A stretch of DNA of 9,754 nt. It comes from Conexibacter sp. (GTDB taxonomy: Bacteria > Actinomycetota > Thermoleophilia > Solirubrobacterales > Solirubrobacteraceae). The DNA lies in NCBI GenBank assembly GCA_025964295.1, contig JAOPZD010000401.1, positions 1-9,754 on the forward strand, read 5' to 3'. Position numbers and translations under genes: made by a program. How positions within the stretch are numbered: the stretch's first letter is position 1; every line of letters starts with the position of its first letter. Below, piece by piece: positions 6,953 to 9,754 of this stretch. The notes under the pieces were generated by a model. That model was not told the origin of the DNA and did not search any database. It saw only the letters and a list, made by a program, of their open reading frames with translations.

Positions 6953-7735
6953 TCAGCTCCCGGTGGTGATGGGGGTGTGCTCGATCACGTCGAGCAGGAA
7001 CGAGACGCGGTCGGCGATCCCGGCCACGGTGCGCCTGAAGGCGGGGTAGGTGACCTCGTCATCGTCGCCGTCGCGCGCAGGGTCGGCGATGCTCCAGTGT
7101 GTGACGCCGGGGTGGCCGGAGAACTCGGGGCAGACCTCGCGCACGCGGTCACAGAGCGTGATGACGTGGTCGAAGGGCCGTTCGACGAACTCGTCGAGGT
7201 GCTTGGCGTGACGGCCGCCGATGTCGATGCCGTACTCGCGCATCGCACGTACCGCGTTGGGATGAAGCTCCTTGGGATGGCTGCCGGCGCTGAAGGCTTC
7301 GACGTTGTCGGGGGCGAGGTGCTTGGCCAGGGCCTCGGCCATCTGGGATCGGGCGCTGTTGCCGGTGCAGAGGAACAGCACCTGGGCGCGTGGCTGGCGG
7401 GCGGGGCCCGAGCGTCCGGGGGCCTTCGCGCCCAAGGCCGGATGCAAGGCGGCACCGGTCGCCGTCAGCAGCTCCCGGCAGCGCATCAAGTCGAGGCTGT
7501 AGTAGCTGTCGCGACCGTCCGCCGAGCTCCGGCGCGTCGAGACGAGATGCTCTCCGCGGAGCCGGCCGAGGTGGTAGGAGACCAGGTTCTGCGGCCGTCC
7601 GAGCAGGCCGGTGAGCTCGCCGACGCGCCGGTCGCTCCGGGCCAGCTCGTTGAGGAGCCGCCATCGAATCGGGTGTCCCGCGAGCCGCAGGAAGTCCGGC
7701 GGATGAAGCGTGGTGGTGGCCCCGAGCTCTCCCAC
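6953..7735 (-). CDS. ArsR-family repressor fused to a thioredoxin-type arsenate reductase (LMW-PTP fold)
   Basis: The protein has 260 residues. The N-terminal winged helix-turn-helix (about 10-98) has a recognition helix QNLVSYHLGRL at 50-60. After a Pro/Gly/Ala-rich linker (103-117) comes a low-molecular-weight phosphatase-fold domain (118-253). It has P-loop C123-T-G-N-S-A-R129, the C195/C202 pair in CDRVREVC with the spacing of the redox cysteines of S. aureus ArsC, and D218 in ADPA as general acid. This set is that of thioredoxin-coupled arsenate reductases, which reduce As(V) to As(III) in the cytosol. The repressor domain lacks the classical CxC metal motif; its only cysteine is C86. 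ArsR-reductase fusions are known in actinobacteria. The GTG start at 7735 is the only credible one; there is no Shine-Dalgarno sequence before it, and the message may be leaderless. An ArsR-type palindrome lies 14-31 nt upstream. Confidence 0.9.
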   Translation of the reverse strand: MGELGATTTLHPPDFLRLAGHPIRWRLLNELARSDRRVGELTGLLGRPQNLVSYHLGRLRGEHLVSTRRSSADGRDSYYSLDLMRCRELLTATGAALHPALGAKAPGRSGPARQPRAQVLFLCTGNSARSQMAEALAKHLAPDNVEAFSAGSHPKELHPNAVRAMREYGIDIGGRHAKHLDEFVERPFDHVITLCDRVREVCPEFSGHPGVTHWSIADPARDGDDDEVTYPAFRRTVAGIADRVSFLLDVIEHTPITTGS

Positions 7736-7742
7736 GCTCGGA

Positions 7743-7748
7743 ACGCTA
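7743..7748 (-). promoter_or_regulatory. Candidate -10 box of the arsR-arsC operon
   Basis: TAGCGT on the minus strand fits the TAnnnT pattern and leaves 7 nt before the GTG at 7735, the distance expected if transcription starts at or near the start codon. The operator fills the spacer directly upstream. No good -35 box is visible, as often in actinobacteria. The repressor would block RNA polymerase at this spot. Confidence 0.4.
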
Positions 7749-7766
7749 CATCAAACGGGTTTGATG
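7749..7766. promoter_or_regulatory. ArsR operator (perfect palindrome CATCAAACGGGTTTGATG)
   Basis: An 8-bp inverted repeat with a 2-bp centre (8-2-8) lies 13 bp upstream of the GTG of the ArsR-ArsC gene. It contains ATCAA-N6-TTGAT, the general form of ArsR/SmtB operators. It is the likely binding site of the fusion protein itself, giving autoregulation of the two-gene operon. Confidence 0.75.
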
Positions 7767-7837
7767 GATCGGCCCCGGAGGTCGTCGACACCTACGAGGG
7801 CACCGGCAGCATTCCCGTCGCCGATCGTCGGGCGCGA

Positions 7838-7873
7838 CGTCGCCGGTCTGTCGGCCTCAACCAACCGGCGACG
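7838..7873 (-). terminator. Hairpin terminator after the SDR gene
   Basis: A perfect 10-bp stem (7838-7847 CGTCGCCGGT with 7864-7873 ACCGGCGACG) with a 16-nt loop starts 21 nt past the stop of the SDR gene. No T-tract follows. It would separate SDR transcription from the ars operon promoter about 70 bp further on in the same direction. Confidence 0.5.
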
Positions 7874-7894
7874 CCGCGCGCCCCACGTGATCCG

Positions 7895-8812
7895 CTACCG
7901 AACCGCCGCGGCGGTGAAGTAGTGGCCCGCGTCGAGGTCGGCGATCAGGCCCGGGTGCGTCGGCTCCCACCCGAGCAGCTCGCGTGTCCGCGCGCTCGAC
8001 GCCTTGACGTCGATCCCGAGGAACATGGCCAGCCAGCCGAAGTGCGCCTCGGCGTCGGCCGGCGCCACCGCGACGACCGGGACGTCGAGGTGGCGCCCGA
8101 TGGCTCCCGCGATCCCGCGCATCGGCACGCCCTCCTCGGCGGCGCCGTGCACCACCGACCCGGCCGGCGCGGACTCGAGCGCCAGGCGGAAGAGCCGCGC
8201 GGCGTCGAGGACGTGGACGGCCGGCCACGTGTTGGTGCCGTCGCCCAGGTAGCCGGACGTGCCCTTCTCGCGCGCGACGCCGACGAGCGACGCGACGAAC
8301 CCGCCGTCGCCGTCGCCGTGCACGGTCGGCGAGAGCCGGACGCTCGACGACCGCACGCCGGACGCCGCGAGCCCGAGCGCCGTCGTCTCCGAGCGCGTGC
8401 GGTGCCCGGCGGGGGAGCTCGGGTCCGGTGCGTCGCTCTCGGTCACGACGCGGCCCGCGCCGTGGCCGGCCAAGCCGGAGGCGATGACGAGCGCCTTGTC
8501 GGTACCGGCGAGCGCGGCGCCGAACGTCTCGATCGCGAGGCGGTCGGCGTCGGCGGCGGCCGCGAAGCCGCCCGAGAACGCCTCCTCGTGCTTGAACGCG
8601 AGGTGGATGACGCCGTCGGCCGCGGCGGCCGCCGCGGTCAGGACGTCGAGGTCGTCGACGGTGCCGCGGACGACCTCGGCGCCGGCCGCGGCGATGGCGT
8701 CGGCCGAGGCGTCGGAGCGGGCGAGCCCGACGACCTCGTGGCCGGCGTCGATGAGCTCCGGGACGACGGCCGAGCCGATCCAGCCGCTGGCGCCGGTGAC
8801 GAAGACACGCAT
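7895..8812 (-). CDS. Atypical SDR-family NAD(P)-binding oxidoreductase/epimerase
   Basis: The 305-residue Rossmann protein is of the extended/atypical SDR type (NAD-dependent epimerase/dehydratase-like). The dinucleotide motif T6-GASGWIG13 opens the protein. R32 after the second beta strand (LARSD) suggests NADP preference. The IHLAF strand at 69-73 and the segment GDGTNTWPAVHVLDAARLFR (190-209) are typical of this subgroup. The usual YxxxK catalytic pair is absent; the place is taken by HRTRSE (137-142), as in other atypical members, so the reaction cannot be assigned. GGAGGT at 8822-8827 lies 9 nt before the ATG, which fixes the start. It is divergent from the tetR gene across 91 bp (73 bp if the ATG at 8886 is used) that hold two operator-like palindromes, so it is probably the repressor's target. 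Confidence 0.88.
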   Translation of the reverse strand: MRVFVTGASGWIGSAVVPELIDAGHEVVGLARSDASADAIAAAGAEVVRGTVDDLDVLTAAAAAADGVIHLAFKHEEAFSGGFAAAADADRLAIETFGAALAGTDKALVIASGLAGHGAGRVVTESDAPDPSSPAGHRTRSETTALGLAASGVRSSSVRLSPTVHGDGDGGFVASLVGVAREKGTSGYLGDGTNTWPAVHVLDAARLFRLALESAPAGSVVHGAAEEGVPMRGIAGAIGRHLDVPVVAVAPADAEAHFGWLAMFLGIDVKASSARTRELLGWEPTHPGLIADLDAGHYFTAAAVR

Positions 8813-8821
8813 GATGGGGAG

Positions 8822-8827
8822 ACCTCC
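8822..8827 (-). promoter_or_regulatory. Ribosome binding site of the SDR gene
   Basis: GGAGGT on the minus strand lies 9 nt before the ATG at 8812. It is the best Shine-Dalgarno match in the window. It contrasts with the divergent tetR gene, which has none. Confidence 0.6.
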
Positions 8828-8838
8828 AGGTCGAGACG

Positions 8839-8855
8839 ATGACAGTCGGTGTCAT
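8839..8855. promoter_or_regulatory. TetR operator candidate 1 (ATGACA-N5-TGTCAT)
   Basis: A perfect 6-5-6 inverted repeat lies 27 bp upstream of the SDR start. It probably overlaps the promoter or transcription start of that gene. The half-site TGTCAT recurs in candidate 2, 32 bp away. Binding by the adjacent TetR protein is inferred. Confidence 0.6.
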
Positions 8856-8870
8856 CACCGTAGCACGGCG

Positions 8871-8887
8871 ATGTCACTTGGTGTCAT
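8871..8887. promoter_or_regulatory. TetR operator candidate 2 (ATGTCA-N5-TGTCAT)
   Basis: This copy has the same layout as candidate 1, with one mismatch in the left half; the right eight bases GGTGTCAT are identical. Its centre is 32 bp from that of candidate 1, about three helical turns, so two dimers would bind on one face of the DNA. It lies 4 bp upstream of the candidate -10 box of the tetR gene and overlaps an alternative ATG at 8886. Confidence 0.6.
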
Positions 8888-8890
8888 GGC

Positions 8891-8896
8891 TAAGAT
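8891..8896 (+). promoter_or_regulatory. Candidate -10 box of the tetR gene
   Basis: TAAGAT ends 7 nt before the GTG at 8904, the same spacing as in the ars operon. If it is used, the message is leaderless and starts at that GTG, and the ATG at 8886 lies outside the transcript. No clear -35 box is seen. Confidence 0.35.
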
Positions 8897-8903
8897 CCTG
8901 GCC

Positions 8904-9476
8904 GTGACCCGCTGGGAACCCGACGCCTACGGCCGCCTCGCGCAGGCGGCGAGCGAGCTCTTCGCCGAGCGCGGGTTCGAGCAGACCACGGTCGAGGACA
9001 TCGCCGCGCGCGCCGGCCTGACGAAGCGGACGTTCTTCCGGCACTTCGCCGACAAGCGCGAGGTGCTGTTCGCCGGGGGCGAGGAGTTCAAGGAGCGCTT
9101 CGTGCGCACGCTCGCCGCCGTGCCCGCCGAGGTCGCGCCGCTCGACGCGGTCGCCGTCAGCCTCGAGGCTGCCGGCGCCGCGCTGCAGACCCGCGCCGCG
9201 TTCGCCCGTGAGCGCCAGGCGATCATCGCGGCCAACCCGGAGCTGCAGGAGCGCGAGCTCGTCAAGCTCGCGGGGATCTCGGCGGCGCTCGCCGCGTCGC
9301 TGCGCGAGCGTGGGGTGGAGGAGCCGGCGGCGAGCCTGACGGCCGAGGCCGGCATGGGCGTCTTCCGCGTGGCCTTCGAGCAGTGGGTGACGGATCCGGC
9401 GCCGAAGCCGCGCGATCTGCCCGCGCGGATCCGCGAGTCGCTCGACGCCCTGCGCGTCGTCGCCGCGGCGCGCTAG
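8904..9476 (+). CDS. TetR-family transcriptional repressor
   Basis: From GTG 8904 the protein has 190 residues. The N-terminal helix-turn-helix (about 14-54) contains LFAERGFEQTTVEDIAARAG and LTKRTFFRHFADKREVL, the classic TetR signature. The C-terminal ligand domain is all-helical and Ala/Leu/Glu-rich, with no recognisable ligand motif. An ATG at 8886 would add six residues (MAKILA) and one at 8871 eleven. I prefer 8904 because relatives usually begin with TRWEPD, the ATG at 8886 lies inside the operator, and a -10-like box lies at the right distance for a leaderless message; none of the starts has a Shine-Dalgarno sequence. It probably represses itself and the divergent SDR gene. The inducer is unknown. 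Confidence 0.9.
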   Translation: MTRWEPDAYGRLAQAASELFAERGFEQTTVEDIAARAGLTKRTFFRHFADKREVLFAGGEEFKERFVRTLAAVPAEVAPLDAVAVSLEAAGAALQTRAAFARERQAIIAANPELQERELVKLAGISAALAASLRERGVEEPAASLTAEAGMGVFRVAFEQWVTDPAPKPRDLPARIRESLDALRVVAAAR

Positions 9477-9531
9477 GCACGCTCAACCGGCCGGCCGCGG
9501 CCGTGGTCACATGCAGTCCCCGCGTGGCCGA

Positions 9532-9553
9532 CCACCGAGGAGGTCTGCGGTGG
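9532..9553. terminator. Weak hairpin between convergent genes
   Basis: A 6-bp stem (9532-9537 CCACCG with 9548-9553 CGGTGG) has a 10-nt loop and lies directly beside the stop of the tautomerase-like gene. It has no T-tract. Together with the GC-rich palindromic run at 9488-9502 it is the only structure in the 78 bp between the convergent stops. Confidence 0.3.
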
Positions 9554-9554
9554 C

Positions 9555-9754
9555 TCACGCGCCCGCGGGCGCACCTGCGAGGATCTCGTTGACACCCTCG
9601 GTCGTGACGGGCCGGCCGCCGATCGTCAGGTGCCCGCTGGACATGTCGTCGATGACGACCCAGGTCAGGCCCCGCACCGGCTCCCCGACGACCGAGGCGA
9701 ACGTCTCGGTGATGCGCTCGGCGATCTCGGCCTTCTGGTCCTCGTCGAGGACGC
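9555..9754 (-). CDS. Tautomerase-family (4-oxalocrotonate tautomerase-like) protein, N-terminus outside the window
   Basis: The last 65 residues are visible and end at TGA (9557-9555). They read VLDEDQKAEIAERITETFAS, then VVGEPVRGLTWVVIDDMSSG, then HLTIGGRPVTTEGVNEILAG and a short Ala/Gly/Pro tail. The amphipathic helix, the WVVIDD strand and the IGGRPVTTEG turn match small tautomerase-superfamily proteins (4-oxalocrotonate tautomerase/MIF fold), usually about 70-80 residues acting as oligomers. The N-terminal catalytic Pro, which would follow the initiator Met, lies beyond the end of the window, so activity cannot be judged. It converges with tetR and is probably independent of it. Confidence 0.8.
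   Translation of the reverse strand, partial: VLDEDQKAEIAERITETFASVVGEPVRGLTWVVIDDMSSGHLTIGGRPVTTEGVNEILAGAPAGA

Noticed and set aside
6977..8842. Plus-strand 621-codon frame across the ars and SDR genes
   Set aside because: It is antisense to two genes with clear motifs and has an unnatural composition.

Overview
The window is very GC-rich, with G or C at almost every third codon position in the genes. It has GTG starts, starts with no Shine-Dalgarno sequence, and hairpin terminators without T-tracts. The gene families (a membrane GGDEF-EAL protein, a multi-PAS EAL protein, an ArsR-ArsC fusion, a VOC protein, an atypical SDR with a TetR regulator) fit a high-GC actinobacterium. My guess is the Solirubrobacterales/Thermoleophilia, but that rests on sequence feel and is not proven.

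Layout. 1-234 is the C-terminal end of a membrane protein, followed by a strong 12-bp hairpin. 383-2359 (minus) is a membrane-bound GGDEF-EAL protein with all key residues of both domains and a product-inhibition site. Divergent from it, 2573-4849 (plus) is a soluble four-PAS EAL phosphodiesterase, coupled by an ATGA overlap to a 166-residue heptad-repeat protein (4849-5349). This is a compact cyclic-di-GMP locus. 5350-5884 is a degraded stretch holding, on the minus strand, a frameshifted remnant of an MBL-fold hydrolase. 5885-6402 (plus) is a small membrane protein gene broken by a one-base deletion near 6288.

The right part holds two small regulated units. 7735 to 6564 (minus) is a two-gene operon: an ArsR repressor fused to a thioredoxin-type arsenate reductase, then a VOC-fold protein whose ATG lies 2 nt after the upstream stop. 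A perfect 8-2-8 palindrome of ArsR-box type sits just before the GTG start. 8812 to 7895 (minus) is an atypical NAD(P)-binding SDR, divergent from a TetR-family repressor (8904-9476, plus). Two 17-bp operator-like palindromes spaced 32 bp apart lie between them. The window ends inside a tautomerase-like gene on the minus strand.

How the genes work together. The two EAL proteins probably adjust c-di-GMP from a membrane signal and a cytosolic PAS signal. The arsR-arsC product would sense stress and reduce arsenate in one polypeptide. The TetR protein probably represses both itself and the SDR. The most noteworthy points are the ArsR domain without the classical CxC arsenic-binding motif, the matching leaderless promoter/operator design of the two repressor genes, the heptad-repeat partner of the EAL enzyme, and the two decayed genes side by side. 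I saw no CRISPR array, tRNA, rRNA, transposase or phage gene.
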